This document shows, one piece after another, positions 1 to 8,591 of a DNA stretch of 64,000 nt. Numbering within the stretch: the first letter of the stretch is position 1; each line of letters starts with the position of its first letter. This DNA comes from Lamprobacter modestohalophilus (GTDB taxonomy: Bacteria; Pseudomonadota; Gammaproteobacteria; Chromatiales; Chromatiaceae). The translations under genes were made by a program, and so were the position numbers. The notes beneath the pieces were generated by a model, which worked only from the letters and a program-made list of their open reading frames with translations, ran no database searches and had not been told where the DNA came from. The stretch is from the NCBI RefSeq assembly GCF_016583905.1, contig NZ_NRRY01000012.1:1-64000 (forward strand), written 5' to 3'.

Positions 1-259
1 GCAATGGGGGCAGCAAACAGGTTCAAGTACCATAACTAAAGATCCCGAAAGTTTACCGTTAACAGTAGAATAGTATATAATTTTCTTTGATCAAAAAATA
101 TCACCGGTACAGATCAAGAACACTACCGGTTCGCGATAGTTGCCGCCTTTGAGGCCGGCTGTTAAGCTCGAACCGCGTCTGGTGATGGTTGGAAGCATGA
201 GAATCAATTGAATCTCCTGCTAATTTATACATGGCCTAGGGTTGACATCGGAGAGAACA

Positions 260-769
260 ATGAGTGATTTAGTCGTGGTCTCGTTTCCGGATCAGGAGCT
301 TGCATTCGAGCTTCGCGCCGAATTGGCTAAGATGCAGAAGTCCTACCTGATCGATATCGAGGATATCGTCGTCGCTACCCGCGATGAGAAGGGTAAGGTC
401 AAGCTCCATCAGGCGGTGAATCTGACCAGTGCCGGTGCCGTCGGTGGCGGCTTCTGGGGGATGCTGATCGGGCTTCTGTTCCTGAATCCGCTCCTGGGTG
501 CGGCGATCGGCGCTGGCGCCGGGGCGTTGTCAGGAAAATTCACCGATATCGGCATCAATGACGAGTTCATGAAAGGGCTGGCGGAACATTTCCAGCCCGG
601 TTGCGCCGCGGTCTTCGTCTTGGTGCGAAAGGTCACGGCGGATAAGGTGCTTGAAGGATTGTCTGAATTCCGCGGCAAGGGTAAGGTGCTGCAGACCTCG
701 CTCGAGAAGGATCGCGAGGACACGCTGCGCGCCTTCCTCGAGGATCAGTCCTTAGAGACGTCGGTCTGA
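260..769 (+). CDS. DUF1269 family membrane-associated protein
   Basis: Small DUF1269-type protein of about 169 residues with no assigned function. The start at ATG 260 has a GGAGAG ribosome-binding site and gives the typical N-terminus MSDLVVVSFPDQ; an in-frame TTG at 242 lies upstream. A hydrophobic, glycine-rich segment at about residues 57-95 (repeated G-x-x-G and A-x-G steps) looks like a glycine-zipper membrane hairpin. The C-terminal half is soluble and charged. Family members occur singly in many proteobacteria, as here, and are often annotated as stress-associated, but the role is not established. It is followed after about 70 bp by gltS in the same direction. Confidence 0.8.
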   Translation: MSDLVVVSFPDQELAFELRAELAKMQKSYLIDIEDIVVATRDEKGKVKLHQAVNLTSAGAVGGGFWGMLIGLLFLNPLLGAAIGAGAGALSGKFTDIGINDEFMKGLAEHFQPGCAAVFVLVRKVTADKVLEGLSEFRGKGKVLQTSLEKDREDTLRAFLEDQSLETSV

Positions 770-841
770 TCTCATGCGAGTCCGTGATGCGCGCGACGTT
801 TCACGGGCTCGCTGCGCTTCATCCACCAAGAGGGGCTGTTG

Positions 842-2137
842 ATGGAACTGGCTGAGGGTATTCTCCGCATCGATTCCTTCCTAGCCGTCACCATTGGTGT
901 CTTGGTGCTATTCGTCGGCAAACGGCTGAACGACAAGGTCGGCCTGCTGCGTGAACTGAGCATCCCGGAGCCGGTGACCGGCGGCCTGCTGTTCTCGGTG
1001 CTGTTTGCGCTGGTCTATCTCGGCTCCGGCTATGCGGTCGAGTTCGAGCTGCGGGCGCGCGATGTGCTACTGGTGTACTTCTTCACCACGATCGGTATTA
1101 ACGCCCGCGCGGCCGATTTGCTCGCCGGTGGTCGGCCGCTGCTGATCCTGCTGGCGATCACCATCGGTTTCATGTTTGCGCAGAATCTCACCGGGGTCGG
1201 TGTCGCCTCGCTGTTCGACCTGTCCGGAGCGGTTGGCATGCTCGGCGGCAGCGTCTCGCTGATCGGCGGCCATGGCACCACCATCGCTTGGGCGCCCTCG
1301 ATTGCCGACGGTTTCGGCATCGAGAACGCGATGGAGATCGGTATCGCCAGTGCGACCTTTGGCTTGATTTTGGCGAGCCTGATGGGTGGGCCGATCGCGC
1401 GCTTCCTGATCACGCGCCATCAGCTGCAGCCGTCCGCAATTCCCGCAGACCCGCAGAAACACGACCAGGAACACGACCAGGATCATCAGGAGCGGGAGAT
1501 CCAGGAGCAGGAGATCCAAGAGGTCGGTCTTTCGGCTGCGCAGCGCGAGCAGGGGATCAACCACCTCGATTTCCTAGGCGCGATCCTCGCCATCCATATC
1601 GCCATCATCCTGGGCTTCTTCCTCAATGAAGCGATCGCTGAGCTCGGCCTCAAGCTGCCGCTGTTTGTGACCTGCCTGTTCGCCGGCATCCTGCTGACCA
1701 ACCTGATCCCTGCACGACTGTATGCGGCGATCGGTGTGCATTGGCCGTCACGCACTGGCGCCGTGGCCCTGATTGCCGATATTGCCCTTGGCACCTTCCT
1801 GGCGATGTCACTGATGAGCATGCAGCTCTGGACATTGGTCGATCTCGCGCTGCCGATCTTCAGCATCCTCGCCGCGCAGTTCGCGCTCGCGGTAACGGTG
1901 ACCCTCTTCGTGCTGTTCCCGCTGATGGGGCGGGACTACAACGCCGCGGTGGTCGCCTCCGGCTTCGGCGGCGTGACCCTGGGCTCAACACCGACGGCCA
2001 TGGCCAACATGGCCGCGGTGACCCAGCGCTATGGCCCGTCGCATCAGGCCTTCATTATCGTGCCCTTGGTCTCGGCCTTCTTCATCGACCTGACCAACGC
2101 GCTGATCATTCCTTTTTTCCTAACCACCTTCGCCTGA
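842..2137 (+). CDS. gltS: Sodium/glutamate symporter GltS
   Basis: Inner-membrane Na+/glutamate symporter of the ESS family. About ten to eleven hydrophobic segments are visible. Family signatures include the N-terminal SIPEPVTGGL motif, the GGHGTTIAWAP re-entrant loop near residue 145, and the matching FGGVTLGSTPTAMANM loop near residue 375, as expected for the two inverted halves. The length of about 431 residues is slightly above the usual 400 because the central cytoplasmic loop (about residues 198-230) carries a hydrophilic insert of repeated HDQ and EIQEQ units. ATG 842 is preferred over the overlapping TTG at 839. It is probably transcribed alone. Confidence 0.92.
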   Translation: MELAEGILRIDSFLAVTIGVLVLFVGKRLNDKVGLLRELSIPEPVTGGLLFSVLFALVYLGSGYAVEFELRARDVLLVYFFTTIGINARAADLLAGGRPLLILLAITIGFMFAQNLTGVGVASLFDLSGAVGMLGGSVSLIGGHGTTIAWAPSIADGFGIENAMEIGIASATFGLILASLMGGPIARFLITRHQLQPSAIPADPQKHDQEHDQDHQEREIQEQEIQEVGLSAAQREQGINHLDFLGAILAIHIAIILGFFLNEAIAELGLKLPLFVTCLFAGILLTNLIPARLYAAIGVHWPSRTGAVALIADIALGTFLAMSLMSMQLWTLVDLALPIFSILAAQFALAVTVTLFVLFPLMGRDYNAAVVASGFGGVTLGSTPTAMANMAAVTQRYGPSHQAFIIVPLVSAFFIDLTNALIIPFFLTTFA

Positions 2138-2226
2138 GCGGGCTTACCCAACAGCGGATACTGCAGCATTGCGCAAGCAGTCCTTGCGCCTATGCTATTG
2201 GAACGCTTGATTTTGCTGGAGCTCAC

Positions 2227-2454
2227 ATATCTGACCCGCACCGCGTCACGGTAGCTCAAGACATCTGCCACGAAAAGCCCTGCGTACGCCACATGCGCTG
2301 GCTCGTAGAGGTGATTTTGGACATGATCGCTTCCGGAATGCCGATCGACGAGATCCTTGCCGATCATCCGGAGTTGGAGCGAACGGATATCATTGCTTGC
2401 CTGGAGTATGCACGCAACATCGTTTCGGGTGAGCAGGTTCGCCAAGTTGCCTGA
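2227..2454 (+). CDS. DUF433 antitoxin-like protein, start codon unclear
   Basis: The reading frame encodes a DUF433 domain: an ISDPHRVTV start, the CHEKPCVR core and the SGMPIDEILADHPELERTDI helix-turn-helix-like segment. DUF433 proteins pair with DUF5615 PIN-like toxins as toxin-antitoxin modules, and a DUF5615 start follows immediately. Homologues begin just before the SDPHR stretch, but the codon there is ATA (2227), five bases after a CTGGAG Shine-Dalgarno-like sequence. The first in-frame ATG is 2294, which would remove the conserved N-terminus. The original start may have mutated, so the gene may be inactive or poorly translated. Confidence 0.55.
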   Translation: MSDPHRVTVAQDICHEKPCVRHMRWLVEVILDMIASGMPIDEILADHPELERTDIIACLEYARNIVSGEQVRQVA

Positions 2455-2606
2455 TGCGCATTCTCTGCGATGTGCATATCCCTTATCGCCTGGTCAGCTG
2501 GCTCCGCGAGAGGGGCGTCGATGCGACGCACATGAACCGCGTTCTGGATGGTTCCGAGACACCCGATTCTGCGATCGCGACCTTTGTCGACGCGAACGAT
2601 CGAGTT
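2454..2606 (+). pseudogene. Truncated DUF5615 (PIN-like) toxin remnant
   Basis: Starts with ATG overlapping the DUF433 stop by one base and reads MRILCDVHIPYRLVSWLRERG, the N-terminus of DUF5615 PIN-like toxins with an early conserved aspartate. Similarity continues to about FVDANDRV and then stops. The expected V-x-K-D-x-D-F acidic motif and the C-terminal strand are missing. The frame remains open to 2831, but the remaining sequence is not recognisable as this family. The toxin is therefore probably dead, consistent with the doubtful start of its antitoxin. Confidence 0.6.
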
Positions 2607-2970
2607 CGGGATCGGCCTGCAGCCGCTGACAGTATTCGCGCTCGCTGGCGTCGTATTAGGATGATACCGACGAGGTTGTGTTTGTACCTCAATCAATCGC
2701 AGCACTCGCTCAGGGCGCGTCTTGGGGCGATTGATAATGATCAACTGGAAGAGCGATCCCTGAGACCGCCCGCTGTTGTCAACCCCTCGCTTGTGATGCA
2801 GATCTCGAACTCGGGTGATGATTTTGCCTAGAATGTCGTAGTCAAAACCATCGTTAAAACAGTCGTCGAGCCTGCGCCCAGACCCTCCTAGACGGACTTG
2901 GTATCGAATGCTCGGCAACGCATTCGTGCTTGGACCGGAAGGACGTCGCCTTAGGAAAACAAGGGTAGAC
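2607..2970. other. Non-coding or decayed stretch
   Basis: About 360 bases between the broken toxin and the PAS-GGDEF-EAL gene. Frames are open on both strands, but none matches a family I recognise. The sequence after the toxin break is probably foreign or rearranged, since toxin homology ends abruptly near 2606. Confidence 0.4.
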
Positions 2971-5900
2971 ATGCTGCAGTGCAAGAAAGACAACAGTAAA
3001 CAGCTGCCTGAGAACCTTCAGCGCAGTCAGATCGAGCTTCCGGCGCTGCTCGGTGCGCTGGACAACCTCAGTACCTACGTCTACACCAAAGACCTCGAAG
3101 GGCGCTACACCTACGCCAATCAGCTCGCCTGCCAGCTCTTGGATAGGGCGCTGCATGAGGTCATCGGTAAGACCGATCCGGAGCTGTTTTCCCCTGAACG
3201 CTGCAACGAGGCGATCGCCACCGATCAGCGCGTGTTGGCGACCGGGGCGACGGTTGCCCTCGATGAGACACTCGCGCGGCCAAACCAGCGCCCGCGCACC
3301 TTCTGGAGCGTCAAGGCGCCGCTGCGCGATGAGCAGGGCCGCATCATCGGCCTGATCGGCATCTCGACCGACATCACCGAGCGCAAGCGCACCGAGCAGC
3401 GCGCCAAGGCCGAGCAGCAGCGACTGGCGCAGCGCGTCGAGGAGCGCACCGAGCAGCTTGCCGCTGAGGTCGAGCGGCATGCGCTGACCAGCGATCAGCT
3501 GCGCCTCGCCATCGATGGCGCCGAGCTGGGCGTCTGGGAATACCATCTGCAGCCAGAGCGCTTCTTCTGGTCCAAACGCTGCAAGCGCCATCTCGGCCTG
3601 CCGGCGGGTGAGCAGCCCAGCTATGCCGGCTTCATGGCGCGCATCCATCCAGAGGATCGAACGCGCGTCCAGCGGCTGATCGAGCACAGCCTGCAAACCC
3701 GGCAAGACTATGCCGCCGAGTACCGGCTGCGTTGGGTTGACGGCAGCGAGCATTCGATCAGCGCCCTGGGCCGGGTCTATTGCGATGCCGCGGGCGAGCC
3801 GACCCATCTCGCTGGGGTTACCCAAGACATCACGCGCGCAAACAGGCCGAGCAACGCCTGTTCGAACGCGAGGATGCTGCTCGGCGTCAGCTCGCCGAGA
3901 TTCAGAGCTATTACGATACCGCGCCGATTGGACTGGCGGTGTTGGATACCGAGCTGCGCTATCGGCGCATCAATGAGCGCCTGGCCAGCTCCAACGGGCA
4001 TCCGGTGGCCGCCCATCTCGGGCGCAGCCTGCGGGAGATGGTGCCGGATTTGGCCGCAACCCTCGAGCCAAGGCTGAAGCAGGTCATCGCCACCGGCGAG
4101 CCGCTGCGCGATCAGGAGATCCAATTCCCGAGCCACGATCCAGCAGGCCGCACGCGATGCTACCTCGAGCACTATCTCCCGCTGTTGGGCGGCGATGGCG
4201 AGGTGATTGGCATCAATGTAGTAGTCGAGGACATCAGCGAACGGCGCGCCATGGAGCAACAGATCCGCGCCTTCAATGCCGATCTCGAGCGCCAGGTGGC
4301 GGCGCGCACCGCGGATCTCCAGGCAACCCATGACGCGCTCCTGGAGAGCGAGGAAAAGTACCGCAAGCTGTTTGACCACGCGGGCGATGCGATCGTGGTC
4401 GTCGACCTCGCGGGCAACTTCGTGGATATCAATGCCGCCGCCTGCCAGCGGTATGGCTATGACCGCGAGACCTTCCTGACCCTGAACGTCGCCGATCTCG
4501 ATGTCCCGGAAGAGGCCGACGAGATCAGGCAACGGCTGACGCGCATCGAGGAGCGCGGCGAGTACGCCTTCGAGGCGCGTCATCGCACCGCCGATGGCCG
4601 CATCCTCACCGTCGAGGTCAAGGGTGTTGCGCTCAGTATCGGAGGTCGCGCCTGCCTGTTTGGCATCTGGCGTGACATCACTGAGCGCAAACGTGCCGAG
4701 CGCGCGTTGCGCGACGCCCATCAGCGCGTCAGCGAGCTACTGGATGCGATGGCGGCGGCGGTCTATGTGACCGACATGGAGACCTTCGAGCTGGTCTTCA
4801 TGAACGAGACCGCGAGGATGGTCTGGGGCGATGGCGCTGGTCAGCTGTGCTATCAAGCGCTGCATGGGCTCGAGTCGCCCTGTACCTTTTGTACCAACGA
4901 TAAACTGCTCGATGCCTCCGGCGAGCCGAGCGGCTGCTTCGAATGGGAGCATTTCAACACCCAGAGCCAACGCTGGTACGGGCTGCGTGATCGCGCCTTG
5001 CGCTGGAGCGACGGGCGCCTGGTGCGGGTCGAGATCGCCACCGACATCACTGGCTACAAGGAGGCGCAGGCGCGTATCGAGCATCTGGCCTATCACGACA
5101 GCCTGACCGGTCTGCCCAATCGCCTGCAATTCATCGAGCGGCTCGGCGAGCTCACCAAAGCCGACGGGCAGGCGTCGTCCTTAGTCGCCATCTGTTATCT
5201 GAACGTCGATGACTTCAAAGCCATCAATGAGCGTGATGGTCGTGCCTTTGGCGACGCGGTCTTGGTTGAGCTGGCCGGCCGGCTGCGGCGCGCACTGCAC
5301 AAGGCCGAGTTTGTCGCGCGCGCCGGGAGCGATGAGTTCGCGCTGCTGCTCACTGAGCTGGCGAACACCGCCGAGGCCATCGATCGGGCGCGGGCGATCC
5401 AGCGGCGGATCGCGCAGGTGCTCTGGGTGAAGGGGCAGTCCCTGCATCTCAGCATCAGTCTCGGCTTGACCCTGTTCCCGATCGATCAGGCCGGGCCAGA
5501 CGCCCTGCTGCAGCATGCGCATGAGGCCCTGTTCCAGGCCAAGCGGCGCGCCCCCGGCAGCTACCATCTCTATGATCCGATCCACGACCACCAGGCCCGA
5601 CAGCAGCGGCAGCTATATCAGGAGTTCGCCCAGGCCCTGACGCAGGATCAACTGGTCCTGCACTACCAGCCCAAGATCCGACTCGCCGACGGGCAGGTGC
5701 ATGGGCTCGAGGCCTTGATCCGCTGGCAGCATCCGCACAAAGGCCTGCTGCGGCCGGATCAGTTCCTGCCCATCATCGAAGATAGCCCGCTCGAGTTTGC
5801 CCTGGGTGAATGGGTCATCAAGACGGCCCTGATGCAACAAGCGTTTTGGCGCGAGCAAGGCCAGCAGCTGCTGATCAGCGTCAATATCAGCCCGCGACAG

Positions 5901-6590
5901 CTGCAGGAGCAGAATTTCAGCGCCTTCTTGGCGCGCGCGCTTGGTCTGGATGCTGAGCAGGCGGGCGCGCAGGCGGGCCAACTGAGCGCTGAGCAGGGTG
6001 GCGAGCAGGCGGGCGGTCAAGATGGCGAGCAGGCCGGCGAGCAGGTGGGCGAGCAGGTGGGCCCTCTGGATGGCGAGCAGGCCGGCGAACTGGGCAGTGA
6101 GCCGGTTGCCGCGGGATCGGCGCGATTGGAGATCGAGTTACTGGAGATCGCGCGCTTGGACAATGCAGTGGCCGCGGCGGTGGTGATGCGTGACTGCAAG
6201 CGGCTCGGCGTGCGCTTCTCGCTCGATGATTTCGGCACGGGCTATGCCTCGCTGACCTACTTTCATCAGCTACCGATCGATGTCGTCAAGATCGACCGTC
6301 GCTTCGTGCTCAACATGCTCGACAATGCCGAGGATCGGGCGATTGTCGAAGGCGTGCTGCTGATGTCGAGAACCCTGCCGCGCCCGGTGCTCGCTGAAGG
6401 GGTGGAGTCATTCGAGATCGGCCAGCTGCTGCAGCAGATGGGCTGTGAGTATGCCCAGGGCTATGGTATCGCCCGCCCGATGCCAGCCGAGCAGGTGCTG
6501 CCCTGGCTCAGCGCCTGGGCCAAAGAGCGCCGCTGGCATCAGCGAGCGACTGACCCGAAGCCGCCAAACCCCGATCCTTCCGCGCCCTGA
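2971..6590 (+). pseudogene. Multi-PAS GGDEF-EAL signalling protein, frameshifted
   Basis: One cyclic-di-GMP signalling gene of about 1,200 codons split by a frameshift. The first frame (ATG 2971) encodes a PAS/PAC, a short coiled coil and a second PAS ending LAGVTQDIT. The continuation ARKQAEQRLFERE lies in another frame from about 3834, implying loss of one base within the run CACGCGCGCAAA (3831-3842). The second part has three more PAS-like domains, one with a CTFC cysteine pair, then a degenerate GGDEF domain (GSDEF) and an EAL domain. The EAL domain keeps the EALIRW, DDFGTGYASL, K-I-D and AEGVE motifs but has a roughly 45-residue GEQAG-rich insert, and its EITE motif reads ELLE. If the frameshift is real the protein is broken; a sequencing error is possible. 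Confidence 0.75.
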
Positions 6591-6751
6591 TTTGCTTCAG
6601 GTTCGACACGGTCTGGTCTGAGCGATGGAGCAATGGGATCAGGCGGCTGTCTTGCGTCCGAGCAACAGGTGTTCGGGGCTGGAGAACCCAGGTTTTTGCC
6701 ATCAGATGCGGCGCGGGCTGCTCACGCCAATCCCGCTTGTGGTAGCCTAGC

Positions 6752-6765
6752 TTGACAATTGTCAA
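6752..6765. promoter_or_regulatory. 14-bp perfect palindrome upstream of sor
   Basis: TTGACAATTGTCAA is a perfect 14-base palindrome 39 bp upstream of the sor start codon. Its left half also reads as a consensus -35 hexamer, but no good -10 element follows at 16-18 bp. It could be the operator of a dimeric regulator. No regulator gene is adjacent. Confidence 0.4.
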
Positions 6766-6804
6766 TCAGCTCTACCCTGTTGTTCTCGCGAGGCCAATAA
6801 ACCG

Positions 6805-7746
6805 ATGGATATCAAAGCCCTATTCGATGCCGAGCCGGCGTCGCCGCTGTACGTCGCGATCAATCGTGTGTTGATCAAGAATGATCCGAATCTGATGCGC
6901 ATGATGAAGGAGGCCAGCAGCAAGATGTGTCTGGCGACGGCGCTGACACCCGGCTTTCGCGGCTTCGATCTGATGCGTCAGCGCGGCACCTGCCCGATGG
7001 GCATGCGTTGGGCGGCGAGCTCGGACATGGGCTCTGAGCTCTCCCACATCTGGATCGACCAGTTCACCTACTGGGACTCCTGGGAGGCGCATGAAGATTT
7101 CCACGAGACGTTCGAAGACGTCGTCGTCGAGGCCTGCGGCAAGTGCGGCGGGATGCTGCTGGATGGGCCGGTTGAGCCGGTGTTTCGCATCGTCCAGAGC
7201 ACCCTGCCGAAGCTCATTTCGAGCAATCAGATGATGAAGAAGGGTTTCGGCAACGCCGATGCGGTCAAGGGTTATGCGCTCAACACCGGTGAGTCGGTGA
7301 TGGTACTGGCCGAGCACCAGGTGCGGCCCGGCAAAGAGTCGGAGTTCGAGGAGGGCGAGGTGCAGACCATGCAGATGCTCGAGGAGACGCCGGGCGTTCT
7401 CGGCTGGCAGATCCTAAAGCGCATCGGTCTCTCGACCCTCGGCAGTGGCCAGGCGACCTCGAAGTCGATGCTCGGTCAGCTGCGCGGCGAGCCGGGCGCG
7501 AAGCTGGAGCGCTCGGCCGAGGTCTGGGAGGGCTACACGGTGCCGGCTGAATACCTGACCATGGTCGAGTTCGAGAACATCCAGTTTGCGCAGAGTGGCA
7601 TGCCGCATGTGAACGTGAAGCCGGAGATTCTGATGGTGCATGCGACTAAGGTGCTGGACAACTGCATCACCAAGCCGACGGTGCGCATCTCCGAGAGTAT
7701 GTTCAGCGAGCACACCTATCGTGAGGTCTTGCAAGGGCTGCGCTAA
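6805..7746 (+). CDS. sor: Sulfur oxygenase/reductase
   Basis: Cytoplasmic enzyme that disproportionates and oxygenates elemental sulfur to sulfite, thiosulfate and sulfide without an external electron donor. The length of 313 residues fits the family. Catalytic residues align one for one with the characterised archaeal enzyme: Cys42 (in MCLATALTPGF), the iron ligands His96 and His100 in the WEAHEDFH motif and Glu124 in GPVEP, and the Cys111/Cys114 pair in EACGKCGG. The second ferredoxin-like half is also recognisable (VLAEHQVRPGKESEFEEG, then ETPGVLGWQILKRIG). Homologues form 24-subunit hollow spheres. It stands alone, convergent with the cyanase operon and preceded by a palindrome. SOR is best known from thermoacidophilic archaea, acidithiobacilli and some haloalkaliphilic sulfur oxidisers. 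Confidence 0.9.
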   Translation: MDIKALFDAEPASPLYVAINRVLIKNDPNLMRMMKEASSKMCLATALTPGFRGFDLMRQRGTCPMGMRWAASSDMGSELSHIWIDQFTYWDSWEAHEDFHETFEDVVVEACGKCGGMLLDGPVEPVFRIVQSTLPKLISSNQMMKKGFGNADAVKGYALNTGESVMVLAEHQVRPGKESEFEEGEVQTMQMLEETPGVLGWQILKRIGLSTLGSGQATSKSMLGQLRGEPGAKLERSAEVWEGYTVPAEYLTMVEFENIQFAQSGMPHVNVKPEILMVHATKVLDNCITKPTVRISESMFSEHTYREVLQGLR

Positions 7747-7819
7747 GGGCTGCACTGGGCTTGCGGCCGGAAGCCGCTCATCGTTAGGTCGCTAAGGCTG
7801 GCGCCATCTTCCGTGATCT

Positions 7820-7842
7820 ACGCCCTGGCGTCGCCAGGGCGT
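7820..7842. terminator. Strong hairpin between convergent sor and cynS
   Basis: An inverted repeat with two perfect 11-base arms (ACGCCCTGGCG and its complement) around one central base lies between the ends of sor and cynS. It has no T-tract on either side, so an intrinsic bidirectional terminator is plausible but not certain. Confidence 0.45.
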
Positions 7843-7929
7843 ACTGCTCAAAACCTCAGATTTTGCTCAGATCCTGCTACGAGTGACGGCCAACAGAGCC
7901 GCCTGCACTTGATCCTTGATCAGTTGCAA

Positions 7930-8370
7930 CTACCAGGATTTGTATGGCAGAAACTTGCCGTTCAGGGTCACCACGACCCGGTCACCCTTCGGATCGGGCT
8001 GGCGCTGGATGTCCATGCTGTAATCGATCGCGCTCATGATGCCGTCGCCGAACTCCTCGTGGATCAGCGCCTTGATGGTCTCGCCGTAGACGCCGACGAT
8101 CTCGTAGAAGCGGTAGATGAGCGGGTCGGTGGGGACGGTCTGATCCCAGGTCTTGTGCGGGAATGCCTGCAGCGCTGCGGCCACGTCGGGACCGAGCCCA
8201 AGGGACTCGGCGCAGGCCTCGGCCTGAGTCTGATTCAGGCTGTTCATGCCTAGGCAGGCGGAGCAGGTGAATTCCTTGGAGAGCCCGACGGCTTTGGCGA
8301 TCGCGTCCCAGGTCAGGCCTTTGGTCTGCTTGGCGTCGAGGATGGCGGTTTTCATCTCGGTCTTGTTCAT
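7930..8370 (-). CDS. cynS: Cyanate hydratase (cyanase)
   Basis: Converts cyanate plus bicarbonate to ammonia and CO2 (via carbamate), giving assimilable nitrogen. The start at 8370 (MNKTEMKTAILDAK) gives 146 residues, the normal size. The N-terminal helical domain (GLTWDAIAKAVGLSKEF) and the C-terminal catalytic segment are intact. The latter includes the Arg and Glu of YRFYEIVGVYGETIKALIHEEFGDG and the Ser of IMSAIDYS, which form the decameric active site. It is the last gene of the leftward cynABDS operon, about 220 bp after cynD. Confidence 0.95.
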   Translation of the reverse strand: MNKTEMKTAILDAKQTKGLTWDAIAKAVGLSKEFTCSACLGMNSLNQTQAEACAESLGLGPDVAAALQAFPHKTWDQTVPTDPLIYRFYEIVGVYGETIKALIHEEFGDGIMSAIDYSMDIQRQPDPKGDRVVVTLNGKFLPYKSW

Positions 8371-8549
8371 TGGCGGATGCCCCTTGTTCTTGGGAGTGGT
8401 TTCTAAGCAACGGGTTGATGACAAGCTGCACAGGCGGTTGGATTGGTGCGATTGATGGAACCGCTGCGCTGGCTCCGTCCCGCTTGTGCCCCCATTGCTT
8501 CCTCGTTCAGGTGTTAAGTGCGCAATGGTCGACGGATTGGCTTGATTGG

Positions 8550-8578
8550 CCGTTGTTTGCCGTTGTTTGCCGTTGTGT
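8550..8578. repeat. Short tandem repeat between cynD and cynS
   Basis: About three head-to-tail copies of a 10-base unit, CGTTGTTTGC, the last one partial. The repeat lies in the 220-bp spacer between cynD and cynS. No function is evident. Confidence 0.5.
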
Positions 8579-8591
8579 GTTTGTCTGCGGT

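Noticed and set aside
1-259. Possible gene upstream of the DUF1269 gene
   Set aside because: No frame of useful length or recognisable motif; probably the intergenic region and promoter of the first gene.
3777-4721. Long antisense frame opposite the PAS-GGDEF-EAL gene
   Set aside because: It mirrors the coding strand's third-position GC bias; no domain or ribosome-binding site.
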